Assembly: GCA_964439835.1 (NCBI GenBank)
Contig: CAYTPQ010000041.1
Coordinates: forward strand, 1 to 37,139
Direction of reading: 5' to 3'
DNA: 37,139 bases
Source of the DNA: JAGNLM01 sp964439835
GTDB taxonomy: Bacteria > Pseudomonadota > Gammaproteobacteria > JAABTG01
The notes beneath the pieces were generated by a model. The model saw nothing but the letters and a program-made list of their open reading frames with translations, did not search any database and was not told where the DNA came from. Each line of letters begins with the position of its first letter. Position 1 is the first letter of the stretch. The position numbers were made by a program, and so were the translations under genes. Positions 12,426-20,337 of this stretch are shown one piece after another.

Positions 12426-12465
12426 GGCCCTTCATCTCGGCCGCCCGAGCCGTTACCCTTCGTTC

Positions 12466-12933
12466 ATGGTCTGGTCACCCCGTGTCACCGTTGCCGCCGT
12501 CGTCGAGCGCGAAGGCCGGTATCTGGTCGTCGAGGAGCACGTCGACGAGCGCCTGGCTGTCAACCAGCCCGCCGGCCACCTGGAGGAAGGCGAGGACCTG
12601 GTCGAGGCCGTTCGCCGCGAGGTGCTGGAGGAGACCGGCTGGCGCTTCGAGCCCGAGGCACTGGTCGGCGTGTATCTCTACCGGAGAAGCCACCCGAGCC
12701 GGACCTACCTGCGCTTCTGCTTCTGCGGACGGGTCACGTTTCACGACGCCGGGCGGCCGCTCGACCCGGCCATCGTGCGGGCGAGCTGGCTGACCCGCGC
12801 CGAGCTGAGCGCGCGCCAGGCGGAGATGCGATCACCGCTGGTCCTGCGCGCCATCGACGATTACCTCGGCGGCGCCCGCTTTCCCCTCTCCCTTCTCGCC
12901 TCGCTCGCGGACCGCCGGTCCGACTGGCCGTGA
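12466..12933 (+). CDS. nudJ: NudJ-type Nudix phosphatase
   Basis: 155 residues, matching the usual NudJ (YmfB) length. It starts MVWSPRVTVAAVVE. The Nudix box GX5EX7REUXEEXGU is intact at residues 37-59 (GHLEEGEDLVEAVRREVLEE, then TGW). NudJ hydrolyses nucleoside di- and triphosphates and thiamin pyrimidine pyrophosphates. The C-terminal MRSPLVLRAIDDYL...RFPLSLL also matches the family. Its stop overlaps the mnmA GTG start by 4 nt (GTGA), suggesting translational coupling; the same nudJ-mnmA-hflD order occurs in E. coli. Confidence 0.92.
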   Translation: MVWSPRVTVAAVVEREGRYLVVEEHVDERLAVNQPAGHLEEGEDLVEAVRREVLEETGWRFEPEALVGVYLYRRSHPSRTYLRFCFCGRVTFHDAGRPLDPAIVRASWLTRAELSARQAEMRSPLVLRAIDDYLGGARFPLSLLASLADRRSDWP

Positions 12934-14117
12934 CACCGCCGGTCCCGCGCCGGGTAGCCGGCGTCCCGGTGCCCCCGGCGCACGCCGCGGACCCGGCGCC
13001 CGACAGGACCTCCGGGCCGGTGACGGTGGGCCTCTCTGGCGGCGTCGACTCGGCCGTCGCGCTCCTCCTCTTGCAGCGCCAGGGCGTGCCGGTCTCGGCG
13101 GTGTTCATGAAGAACTGGGAGGAGGACGACCGGGACGGCCGCTGCGCCGCCGAGCATGACCTGGCGGACGCGCGGGCGGTGTGCGAGCGGCTCGGCGTGC
13201 CCCTGGAGTCGGCCAACTTCGCCGACGCGTACTGGGATCGGGTGTTCGAGCGCTTTCTCGCCGAGCACCGCGCGGGCCTGACCCCCAACCCCGACGTGCT
13301 CTGTAACCGGGAGATCAAGTTTCGGGCCTTTCTCGACCACGCCCTCGCCCGCGGCGCCGAGCGCATCGCCACCGGCCACTACGCCCGGGTGGAGCGCTCG
13401 GGGGGTCGCTACCGGCTGCTGCGGGGCGCCGACCCGGACAAGGACCAGACCTATTTCCTCTACACTCTCGGCCAGCGCGAGCTGGGTCGGGTGCTGTTCC
13501 CCGTCGGTCACCTGAGCAAGCCGCAGGTGCGCCGAGTGGCCGCCGAGGCGGGCCTGGCGAACCACGCCCGCAAGGGCAGCACCGGGATCTGCTTCATCGG
13601 TGAGCGGCAGTTCCGGCCCTTCCTCGCCCGTTTCCTCCCGGCCGCTCCGGGCGAGATCCGTACGGTGGACGGCGAGCCGGTGGGGCGTCACCAGGGGCTC
13701 GCCTTCTACACTCTGGGCCAGCGCCGCGGCCTTGGCATCGGCGGCCGGCGCGGGGCCCGGGCTGCACCCTGGTTCGTGCTCGCCAAGGACGTGGAGCGCA
13801 ACGTCCTGGTGGTCGCCCAGGACCACGACCACCCCGACCTGTTGAGCGCTACGCTGGGGCTCCGTGAGGTCCATTGGGTGTCCGGCGAGCCCCCCGCCGC
13901 CCCCCTCGTCTGCACCGCCCGGATCCGTTACCGCCAGGTCGACCAGCCTTGCCGCGCGACCCCCCTCGGCGAGGGGCGCTGGCGCGTGGAGCTCGACCGG
14001 CCCCAGTGGGCCGCGACCCCGGGCCAGTCGGTGGTCTTCTACCAGGGCGAGGAGTGCCTGGGCGGCGGGGTCATCGAGACAGTCGGCGTCCAGCCGAGAG
14101 CCGGAGGTTCCCAGTGA
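12930..14117 (+). CDS. mnmA: tRNA-specific 2-thiouridylase MnmA
   Basis: 395 residues from a GTG overlapping the nudJ stop (GTGA). MnmA adenylates and thiolates U34 of tRNA-Lys, -Glu and -Gln, taking sulfur from the IscS/Tus relay. The PP-loop SGGVDS lies near residue 35, followed by FMKNWEEDD. The two catalytic cysteines are present, in DVLCNREIKF and in GSTGICFIGE. ATGHY, DKDQTYFLYTL and the C-terminal tRNA-binding beta-barrel (PGQSVVFYQGEECLGGGVIE) are intact. About 25 N-terminal residues before VTVGLSGGVDS exceed the E. coli protein, so the GTG at about 13021 is a possible alternative start, but the 4-nt overlap favours 12930. Confidence 0.96.
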   Translation: MTPPVPRRVAGVPVPPAHAADPAPDRTSGPVTVGLSGGVDSAVALLLLQRQGVPVSAVFMKNWEEDDRDGRCAAEHDLADARAVCERLGVPLESANFADAYWDRVFERFLAEHRAGLTPNPDVLCNREIKFRAFLDHALARGAERIATGHYARVERSGGRYRLLRGADPDKDQTYFLYTLGQRELGRVLFPVGHLSKPQVRRVAAEAGLANHARKGSTGICFIGERQFRPFLARFLPAAPGEIRTVDGEPVGRHQGLAFYTLGQRRGLGIGGRRGARAAPWFVLAKDVERNVLVVAQDHDHPDLLSATLGLREVHWVSGEPPAAPLVCTARIRYRQVDQPCRATPLGEGRWRVELDRPQWAATPGQSVVFYQGEECLGGGVIETVGVQPRAGGSQ

Positions 14118-14731
14118 CCACCCACAGCGACCGGGACCGGGGCATTGCGCTCGCGGGGGTGTTCCAGGCCGCGCACCTGGTCAGCCGGGTCGCCCGCCGG
14201 GGGCTCGCCGAGGCGAGCACCCTGGAGGCGAGCCTCGCCAGCGTCCTGGCGCTGGACGCCGACTCGGTGGAGGCGGTCTTCGGGGGCGCCGTCGGCGTCA
14301 GCGACGGCCTGCGGGTCATGCGCCAGCAACTCGGTCCCGGGACCGGCGGCCGCGACCTAGAGGTCACCCGCTACGTGGTCGGGATCCTGCACCTGGAACG
14401 TAAGCTGTCCCGCCGCCCCGAGCTCCTGCGCCGCATCCGCGAAGGGGTGCAGGCCCTCGGCGCCGGGGGCCAGCCCGCCGCGGCGGCCGACCCGGAGACG
14501 ATCGAGCGGCTGGCGGAGATCTATCTGGCGACCGTCAGCACCCTCGGCCCTCGGATCATGGTGCGCGGCGAGCCGACCCTGCTGGCCCGGCCCGACAACG
14601 CGAACCGGATCCGCGCCCTGCTGCTGGCCGGGATCCGGGCCGCGGTGCTCTGGAGGCAGTGTGGCGGGTCCCGCCTCGGCCTGCTGCTCGGGCGGGGGCG
14701 AATGCTGGAGGCGGTGCGGGACCTGCCCTGA
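14114..14731 (+). CDS. hflD: HflD lysogenization regulator family protein
   Basis: 205 residues from a GTG at 14114 that overlaps the mnmA stop (GTGA), with a strong GGAGG 7 nt upstream. HflD is an all-helical, peripherally membrane-associated protein encoded beside mnmA; in E. coli it lowers lambda lysogeny by binding CII, and its general cellular role is unsettled. Family traits seen here: ALAGVFQAAHLVSRVAR at the start, TRYVVGILHLERKLSRRP in the middle, and NANRIRALLLAGIRAAVLWRQCGGSR near the end. The stop abuts the amiB stop on the other strand with no spacer, so the two transcripts must end inside each other's genes or overlap. Confidence 0.92.
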   Translation: MTTHSDRDRGIALAGVFQAAHLVSRVARRGLAEASTLEASLASVLALDADSVEAVFGGAVGVSDGLRVMRQQLGPGTGGRDLEVTRYVVGILHLERKLSRRPELLRRIREGVQALGAGGQPAAAADPETIERLAEIYLATVSTLGPRIMVRGEPTLLARPDNANRIRALLLAGIRAAVLWRQCGGSRLGLLLGRGRMLEAVRDLP

Positions 14732-16090
14732 TCAGGACCCGCGGTCGGCCGGTATGGTCAGCACCTTACCGACCGGCAGGCTCTCCCCGCGCAAGCCATT
14801 CGCCGCTCGCAGGGCCTCGGGGCTGACCTGGTAACGCTCGGCGAGGGCGGCCAGGCTCTCGCCCTGTCCGATCACGTGCTTGCGCGCCGCGAGGAGCGTG
14901 CCCGGCGGTGCGTAGTCCGCAAAGTAACGGCGGATCCCGGACAGGATCGCCCGCGCCACCGACTTCTGGTAGGCGGCGGTCGTGAGCCGCTGCTCGTCCT
15001 CCGGGTTGGAGATGAACGCGGTCTCGACCAGGATCGAGGGGACGTCCGGCGACTTCAGCACCATGAACCCCGCCTGCTGGACCGAGCTGCGGTGGACCTC
15101 GCCGACCCGGCCGAGCTCCCGCAGGACCCGGTCGCCGACATTCAGGCTCGCCTCGATGGTCCCGGTCTGCGACAGGTCGAGCAGCACCGAGGCCAGCAGG
15201 TCGTCCTTGTCGTCGAGCTTCACCCCACCGACCAGGTCCGCGGCATTCTCCCGCTCCGCCAGCCAGCGCGCCGCCTCGCTGGTCGCGCCACGCGGGGACA
15301 GCGCGTAGACCGACGACCCGGCGACCCGCCGGTCGTCGTAGGCGTCGGCGTGGATGGAGACGAACAGGTCTGCCTTGTGCTTGCGCGCGACCGCGACCCG
15401 CGTGCGCAGGGGCAGGAACACGTCGCGGCTGCGGGTCATCACGGGGCGCATCCCCCGCTCCCGGCGCACCAGCTGCTCCAGCTCCCGGGCGATCGCCAGG
15501 ACCACCCGCTTCTCCTGCACACCGGTCGGCCCGATCGCCCCCGGGTCCACGCCGCCGTGCCCGGCGTCGATGGCCACCACCAGGTCCCGCGGCGGCGGCT
15601 CGACCGCCCTCGCGATGGGCGCGGAGGCGCGCGTCGGGGCGCGCACGGGCTCCAGCTCGACCGCGAGTCGATGGCCGGACCCGCCTTCCGGGCGCAGCAG
15701 GAAGCTCCGGGGGCGCACCGGCTCCTTCAGGTCCAGGACCAGCCGCAGGTCGCCGTTGCCCTTGTCCGAGGACCGCACCCCGGTCAGCAGCCGGCCCTCG
15801 GGCTGTGCCTCCAGGCGCCGCGCGAGGCGGGCCTTGCGCAGGTCCACGACCACCCGGTCCGGCCCCTCCAGCGTGAAGACCTGGTGCTCCACGGGGCCGG
15901 ACAGCTCGAAGGTGACGCGCGTGCGCTCGGCGACCTGCTGGGTCCGTACTGTACCCACCCGGACATCCCCGCCGCCGGCGGGGCCGACCGGGGCCGCGGC
16001 CGGCGCAGCGCCGGCACTCGCCGCCAGGGCCGCCAACCCGACCGCGGCCACCAGCCGCCGAACCCAACCTCCCAGGCCCCTCGGAACCAC
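14732..16090 (-). CDS. amiB: N-acetylmuramoyl-L-alanine amidase (AmiB type)
   Basis: 452 residues from a GTG at 16090, with GGA 6 nt upstream. It is exported and cleaves the amide between MurNAc and the stem peptide during septum splitting. Order: signal peptide (1 to about 29, LVAAVGLAALAASAGA), AMIN domain (about 40-145), zinc-dependent Amidase_3 (about 165-390) and a C-terminal LysM (about 405-450, VIGQGESLAALAERYQVS). Zinc and catalytic residues appear in DAGHGGVD, GVQEKRV, SIHADA and ILVETAFISN. Its place after tsaE and its LysM match AmiB. In enterics mutL follows; here it does not. A start 11 nt upstream (ATG giving MEIKW) is in another frame and lacks homology. Confidence 0.94.
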   Translation of the reverse strand: MVPRGLGGWVRRLVAAVGLAALAASAGAAPAAAPVGPAGGGDVRVGTVRTQQVAERTRVTFELSGPVEHQVFTLEGPDRVVVDLRKARLARRLEAQPEGRLLTGVRSSDKGNGDLRLVLDLKEPVRPRSFLLRPEGGSGHRLAVELEPVRAPTRASAPIARAVEPPPRDLVVAIDAGHGGVDPGAIGPTGVQEKRVVLAIARELEQLVRRERGMRPVMTRSRDVFLPLRTRVAVARKHKADLFVSIHADAYDDRRVAGSSVYALSPRGATSEAARWLAERENAADLVGGVKLDDKDDLLASVLLDLSQTGTIEASLNVGDRVLRELGRVGEVHRSSVQQAGFMVLKSPDVPSILVETAFISNPEDEQRLTTAAYQKSVARAILSGIRRYFADYAPPGTLLAARKHVIGQGESLAALAERYQVSPEALRAANGLRGESLPVGKVLTIPADRGS

Positions 16091-16125
16091 TTTATTTCCA
16101 TTTATTATGGGGATGCTCAGTAAAT

Positions 16126-16653
16126 CTAAGCCGGCATCGAGATTTGATCAAGGATCTGGCGGCCGGTAGGCGTCTCGGCCTTCAGGTCAAGCCGACGGCC
16201 CTCGCCCGCGTACTCGATGCGCACGGTCAGATCCGGCGGCGGTAGGTGGCCGGCCCCGCGCTCCGGCCACTCCACCAGGCACAGGACCCCCGGTTCCAGG
16301 TAGTCGCGCAAGCCCAGGTACTCGAGCTCCTCAGGGTCGCCAAGCCGGTAGAGGTCCAGGTGGTAGGCGTCGAGCGTCCCGAGGGCGTAGGGCTCGACCA
16401 GGGTGAAGGTGGGGCTGCGTACGGGCCCGCGGTAGCCGAGGCCCCGGAGCATGCCGCGCACGAGGGTGGTCTTGCCCGTGCCCAGGTCCCCGGCCAGGTA
16501 GACGATCCCCCCGCCTGCGAAGGCGCGCCCGAGCCGCTCCCCCAGGGCCAGCATGGCCTCCAGATCGGCGGCGAGCTCCGCGCGGGTGTCGGGCCCCGCA
16601 CCGGAGCGCCCGGCCGGCGGTGCTCCGTCCCGCGGGGCGTCCTCAGGACGCAA
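16126..16653 (-). CDS. tsaE: tRNA threonylcarbamoyladenosine biosynthesis ATPase TsaE
   Basis: 175 residues. TsaE is the ATPase that works with TsaB and TsaD to make t6A37 in ANN-decoding tRNAs. The Walker A motif GDLGTGKTT is at about 55-63. SPTFTLVEPY and YHLDLYRL follow, then the family's LVEWPERG motif. The N-terminus carries about 20 extra, low-complexity residues overlapping the end of nnr by 11 nt, so an internal start is possible. It is part of the orn-nnr-tsaE-amiB operon, with 35 nt to amiB. Confidence 0.94.
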   Translation of the reverse strand: MRPEDAPRDGAPPAGRSGAGPDTRAELAADLEAMLALGERLGRAFAGGGIVYLAGDLGTGKTTLVRGMLRGLGYRGPVRSPTFTLVEPYALGTLDAYHLDLYRLGDPEELEYLGLRDYLEPGVLCLVEWPERGAGHLPPPDLTVRIEYAGEGRRLDLKAETPTGRQILDQISMPA

Positions 16654-18178
16654 GACCCGCCGCGCCTCCCCGCGGGTTCACGAGGGCCCTCAGGTGGCCC
16701 AGCAGGTCGCTCGCCAGCAGGCCGCGCTCGCCCGACCGGGCCGCCCGGTCTGCCGCCCGGGCGTGGAGGCAGGCCCCGAGCCGGGCGGCCGGCCCGGGTG
16801 GCACACCCTGAGCCAGGAGCGCCGCGATCACCCCGGTCAGCAGGTCGCCCATCCCGCCGGTCGCCATCCCGGGGTTACCCCCGTCGCAGACCCCCGGGGC
16901 ACCGTCGCCGTCGTCCACCACGGTCCCGCTGCCCTTTAGCACCACGACGCCGCCAAAGCGGCCCCGCAGCTGCGCCGCGGCGCCCAGGCGGTCGGCCTGG
17001 ACGGCCTGGGCGGTGACGCCGAGCATCCGTCCGGCCTCCCCGGGGTGGGGCGTCAGCACCTGCGCGGCCGCGATCCCCCCGCCCTCGGGTAAGAACCCGA
17101 GGGCATCCGCGTCCACCACCAGCGGCAGGCCGGCCCTCTGGGCGGAAGCCGCGAGACCCTGGCCCCAGGGGCCCCGGCCGAGGCCGGGTCCGAGGGCCAC
17201 GACCGTCGCCCGGGCGAGCAGCGGCTCCAGATCAGCGGCGCCCTCGACGCCGTGCACCATGACCTCGGCCCGGGCCGCCAGCGAGGCCGCGACGTGGTCT
17301 GGCCGTGTCGCCAACGTCACCAGGCCGGCGCCGCAACGGGCGGCCGCCTCGGCCGCGAGCCGTGCCGCCCCGCCGTAACCGTGATCGCCGCCGATCACCA
17401 GGACGTGCCCGAACCGGCCCTTGTGGGCGTCCCGGGCCCGGGGCGGGAGCCAGGCCTGCGCCAGGCCTGCGAGGTCCAGGCGGCGGGCAGCAGGCTCGAC
17501 GCCATCGAGAACGGTGCGCGGGACTCCCAGGTCGTGAAACAGAACCTGCCCGCAGTGGGCGGGTCCCTCCCCGGTGAAGAGCCCCGGCTTGAGCGCGAGG
17601 AAGGTGACGGTGACCGAGGCCTCTACCGCGGTCCCGAGCACCTTGCCCGAGTCCGCGTGCAGACCCGACGGGAGGTCGAGGGTCAGCACCGGCCGGCCCG
17701 CCCTCCTCAGGGCATCCACCGCCTCCGCCCAGTGCCCGTCCAGGGGCCGGTCCAGGCCCGTTCCGAACAGGGCGTCGACCAGAACGTCGGCGTCACGGAG
17801 CCGGGCTGCGTCGAATGGCTCGAACGGGACCCCGGCCTCACGGGCGGCCGTGGCCGCCCCCAGGGCGTCACCCCGTAGACCGGTCGGGTCGGCCGCGGCC
17901 AGGACCCGCGCCTCCAGCCCCTCCTGCCGGGCAAGCCGGGCCACCACGTAACCGTCGCCACCGTTGTTGCCCGCCCCACACACGAGGACCAGCCGGCGCG
18001 CCTCCGGCCAGCGCGCTCGCAGGGCCCGGAAGGCCGCCGCGCCCGCCCGCGCCATCAGGGTCGCGCCCGGGATCCCGAGCCCGTCAATCGCACTGCGGTC
18101 GAAGGCCCGCACCTGCTCCGCGCGGAAGAGCTCCCAGGGGAGCCGCGCCGTCGGCTCGAAGGCGAGGGCTTCCGGCAT
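16643..18178 (-). CDS. nnr: Bifunctional NAD(P)HX epimerase/dehydratase
   Basis: 511 residues, the normal fused length (YjeF). It repairs hydrated NADH and NADPH. The N-terminal half epimerises R-NAD(P)HX (about 1-215; FDRSAIDGLGIPGATLM, CGAGNNGGDGYVVARL, DALFGTGLDRPL). The C-terminal half is the ADP- or ATP-dependent dehydratase (about 225-505; GHVLVIGGDHGYGGAARLA, ALGPGLGRG, LTPHPGEAGRMLG, GNPGMATGGMGDLLTGVIAA). It starts 4 nt after the orn stop and overlaps tsaE by 11 nt, so the operon is tightly coupled. Confidence 0.96.
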   Translation of the reverse strand: MPEALAFEPTARLPWELFRAEQVRAFDRSAIDGLGIPGATLMARAGAAAFRALRARWPEARRLVLVCGAGNNGGDGYVVARLARQEGLEARVLAAADPTGLRGDALGAATAAREAGVPFEPFDAARLRDADVLVDALFGTGLDRPLDGHWAEAVDALRRAGRPVLTLDLPSGLHADSGKVLGTAVEASVTVTFLALKPGLFTGEGPAHCGQVLFHDLGVPRTVLDGVEPAARRLDLAGLAQAWLPPRARDAHKGRFGHVLVIGGDHGYGGAARLAAEAAARCGAGLVTLATRPDHVAASLAARAEVMVHGVEGAADLEPLLARATVVALGPGLGRGPWGQGLAASAQRAGLPLVVDADALGFLPEGGGIAAAQVLTPHPGEAGRMLGVTAQAVQADRLGAAAQLRGRFGGVVVLKGSGTVVDDGDGAPGVCDGGNPGMATGGMGDLLTGVIAALLAQGVPPGPAARLGACLHARAADRAARSGERGLLASDLLGHLRALVNPRGGAAGLAS

Positions 18179-18182
18179 CGAC

Positions 18183-18731
18183 TCAGCTCAGGCGCAGGAA
18201 GTGATCCCGGTAGTGGGCGAGCTCGCGGATCGACTCGCGGATGTCGTCCGCCGCGCGGTGGCTCGACTGCTTGGTCAACGCGCCCGCAACCTCCGGCCGC
18301 CAGCGCAGGGCCAGCTCCTTCAAAGTGCTGACGTCCAGATTGCGGTAGTGGAAGTGGCGCTCCAGGGCCGGCATCCAGCGCGCCAGGAACCGGCGGTCCT
18401 GGCACACGCTGTTGCCGCACATGGGCGAGCGCCCGGGCGGCACGTAGGCTACCAGGAACTCGAGCGTCAGGCGCTCCGCGTCAGCCTCCCGGTGGGAGCT
18501 CATCCGCACCCGCTCCACCAGTCCCGAGCGGGTGTGCTGCTGGACGTTCCAGTCGTCCATCGTCGCCAGGACGTCGTCCGGCTGGTACACCGCGAGCACC
18601 GGCCCCTCGGCCAGGACCCGCAGCGCCGCATCGGTGACGATGGTCGCGACCTCCAGGACCCGGTCTCGACCGGGGTCGAGGCCGGTCATCTCCAGGTCGA
18701 TCCAGATCAGGTTAGTGGGGTCTTGTGCCAT
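18183..18731 (-). CDS. orn: Oligoribonuclease
   Basis: 182 residues, the typical size. Orn is the DEDDh 3'-5' exonuclease that finishes degradation of 2-5 nt RNAs, including pGpG from c-di-GMP breakdown. The acidic residues lie in WIDLEMTGLD (Asp12, Glu14), CGNSVCQDRRFL and HRAADDIRESI, the last also carrying the catalytic His. It is the first gene of orn-nnr-tsaE-amiB and divergent from the cytochrome/rsgA pair. A TAGAAT -10-like hexamer reads on the minus strand at 18770-18765, without a clear -35. Confidence 0.97.
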   Translation of the reverse strand: MAQDPTNLIWIDLEMTGLDPGRDRVLEVATIVTDAALRVLAEGPVLAVYQPDDVLATMDDWNVQQHTRSGLVERVRMSSHREADAERLTLEFLVAYVPPGRSPMCGNSVCQDRRFLARWMPALERHFHYRNLDVSTLKELALRWRPEVAGALTKQSSHRAADDIRESIRELAHYRDHFLRLS

Positions 18732-19072
18732 CCGCCCGGCCCGCCCGATGACCGCAAGTTTCGGATTCTAGGGGTCCCGTGGCGCATCGCGCCACCTGCC
18801 GCGAGCGTCGCGGCCACGGCTGGCGGCGCCAGGGCGGCGGCCGTCGCGGCGAGGCGCCGCCCCACGGGCGGCTGCCCCTGACTGCGCCAGCAGACTGCCG
18901 CCACGGGCTGCGCCTGCAGCCGGCTACCCCAGGCCGCCCCGGCGCGGCCGCTTCTACCGTGAAGACGGCCGCCGGGGTGAGTGTCCCGGCAAGGCCCTGA
19001 GGCCCGCGTTGGATCCGCCGCCGTAGCCCCCTGTATCCTGCCCCCACGCCTGTCAGACCCGCGAGGTGACCC
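18732..19072. other. 341-bp intergenic region rich in GC dyads; no gene recognised
   Basis: This is the divergent gap between orn and the cytochrome gene. Perfect inverted repeats are visible: GCCGCGA-N3-TCGCGGC at 18798-18814 and GGCGGCGCC (18822-18830) with GGCGCCGCC (18853-18861) around a 22-nt loop. An imperfect direct repeat (CCGCCCCACGGGCGGCTGC, then CCGCCACGGGCTGCGCCTG) follows at about 18857-18917. A 73-codon Arg/Gly-rich frame crosses it but has no family resemblance. A structured RNA or leader is possible, yet random GC-rich sequence also yields such stems. Confidence 0.35.
19009..19039 (+). promoter_or_regulatory. Candidate promoter for the cytochrome c / rsgA pair
   Basis: TTGGAT (19009-19014) and TATCCT (19034-19039) lie 19 nt apart, slightly longer than ideal, giving a leader of about 27 nt before the ATG at 19073. 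The leader carries GAGGTGACCC as its ribosome-binding site. Confidence 0.35.
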
Positions 19073-19372
19073 ATGCGCTGCGCCCCCTTCCTGCTCGGAT
19101 CGCTGCTCGTCCTGCCCCTGATCGCCACCGCCGCCGACGCCGAAAAGGGCAAGACGTTGCACCAGGAGCACTGCGTCGGTTGCCACACCGGGCTGACCGG
19201 GGGCAACCCGGATCGGCTCTACACGCGGACCGACCGCAAGGTGAAGAGCCTGGACGGCCTGCGCAAGCAGGTCCAGCGCTGCGAGCTGAACCTGGGCCTG
19301 AAATGGTTCGACGACGACGTCGACAGCGTGACCACCTACCTGAACGGCGCCTTCTACCGCTTCCCGGGGTAG
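19073..19372 (+). CDS. Small periplasmic c-type cytochrome lacking a methionine ligand
   Basis: 99 residues. The signal peptide spans 1 to about 20 (FLLGSLLVLPLIATA). There is one haem c attachment site, CVGCH (Cys34, Cys37, His38). The mature chain contains no methionine, so the usual sixth haem ligand of class I cytochromes c is missing. A third cysteine, Cys70 in QVQRCELNLGLKWF, is the most obvious alternative ligand; His30 and His33 lie too close to the haem motif to be likely. The C-terminal helix DDVDSVTTYLNGAFYRF follows the class I fold. Similar Met-less mini-cytochromes with a Cys at this point are, from memory, found in sulfur- and iron-oxidising proteobacteria, with unknown role. 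RsgA follows after 10 nt, probably co-transcribed but functionally unrelated. The cytochrome assignment is firm; partner and ligand are unknown. Confidence 0.88.
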   Translation: MRCAPFLLGSLLVLPLIATAADAEKGKTLHQEHCVGCHTGLTGGNPDRLYTRTDRKVKSLDGLRKQVQRCELNLGLKWFDDDVDSVTTYLNGAFYRFPG

Positions 19373-19382
19373 CCGCCCGACC

Positions 19383-20264
19383 GTGCGCCAGACCCCGGGG
19401 CGGGTCGTGGCGAGCCACGGGCACACCGTGCTCGTGGAGGGGCCGGACGGCGCCACCCGCGCCTGCTCCGTGCGCAGGCAGGCGGGCCGCCCCGTCACCG
19501 GCGACCGCGTCCTGTGGGAACCCGGCCCCGGGGGGCGTGGCGTTGTCGTCGCCATCGAGGCGCGGCGCAGCCTGCTCGCCCGGCCGGACGGCCGTGGCGG
19601 CAGTCGGGCGGTCGCCGCCAATCTCGACCAGGTCGTAGTGGTGCTCGCGCCCGAGCCCGACTGCCCGGACACCCTCCTCGACCGCTACGTGATCGCCGCC
19701 ACCCACTACGGCCTCGACGCCCTGCTGGTCCTGAACAAGACCGACCGGGTGGGACCGGGGGAACGCCCGCGCCTGGACGAGCGCCTGGCCCTCTACGGCG
19801 GACTGGGGTACACCACCTGCGAGTCCAGCGCCCGCACTCCCGGCGGCGTCGACGCCCTCGCCGCCCACCTCCGGGACCGCACCAGCGTCCTGGTTGGCCC
19901 GTCGGGCGTCGGCAAGTCCTCCCTCGTGCGCGCCCTGGCACCGGACGCCGAGGCCGCGGTCGGCGAGATCAGCGCCGCCACCGGCCACGGCCGCCATACC
20001 ACCAGCACCAGCACCCTCTTCCACCTGCCGGGGGGCGGTGACCTGATCGACTCGCCCGGTGTACGCGACTTCGGCGTCTGGCACCTGCCCCGGGAGGCCA
20101 TCGCCCGCGGCTTCGTCGAGATCCAGGCCCTCGCCCCCCACTGCCGCTTTCGCGACTGCCGCCACCGGGGCGAGCCCGGCTGCGCCGTGGAGGCCGCCGT
20201 GGCGGAGGGCCGCGTGAGCGCTGCCCGGCTGGCCAGCTTTCGCGCCCTGACGTCGGGGGGATGA
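19383..20264 (+). CDS. rsgA: Ribosome small-subunit GTPase RsgA
   Basis: 293 residues from a GTG at 19383. RsgA is a circularly permuted GTPase for late 30S maturation. An N-terminal OB-fold (about 1-70) is followed by G motifs in permuted order: LNKTD (G4), GPSGVGKSS (G1) and DSPGVRDFG (G3). A zinc-binding tail (PHCRFRDCRHRGEPGC) completes the family pattern. The protein is somewhat short because the N-terminal extension of E. coli RsgA (350 aa) is absent. The ribosome-binding site is weak and the gene starts 10 nt after the cytochrome stop. The orn/rsgA association is conserved in gammaproteobacteria. Confidence 0.95.
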   Translation: MRQTPGRVVASHGHTVLVEGPDGATRACSVRRQAGRPVTGDRVLWEPGPGGRGVVVAIEARRSLLARPDGRGGSRAVAANLDQVVVVLAPEPDCPDTLLDRYVIAATHYGLDALLVLNKTDRVGPGERPRLDERLALYGGLGYTTCESSARTPGGVDALAAHLRDRTSVLVGPSGVGKSSLVRALAPDAEAAVGEISAATGHGRHTTSTSTLFHLPGGGDLIDSPGVRDFGVWHLPREAIARGFVEIQALAPHCRFRDCRHRGEPGCAVEAAVAEGRVSAARLASFRALTSGG

Positions 20265-20337
20265 GCCGCTTCTCCCAACCGCACAACAGGTCGCGCAGCG
20301 GTGGTGCCGGCAGTAATCGCCGCCCCGGCGCCACAGA

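Noticed and set aside
15784..16101. A 105-codon minus frame with an ATG (MEIKW) just upstream of amiB
   Set aside because: It is a different frame from the amidase and loses all homology; amiB uses the GTG at 16090.
18779..19000. A 73-codon plus-strand frame in the orn-cytochrome gap
   Set aside because: Arg/Gly-rich, no ribosome-binding site and no similarity to any family I know. Its composition fits non-coding GC-rich DNA.
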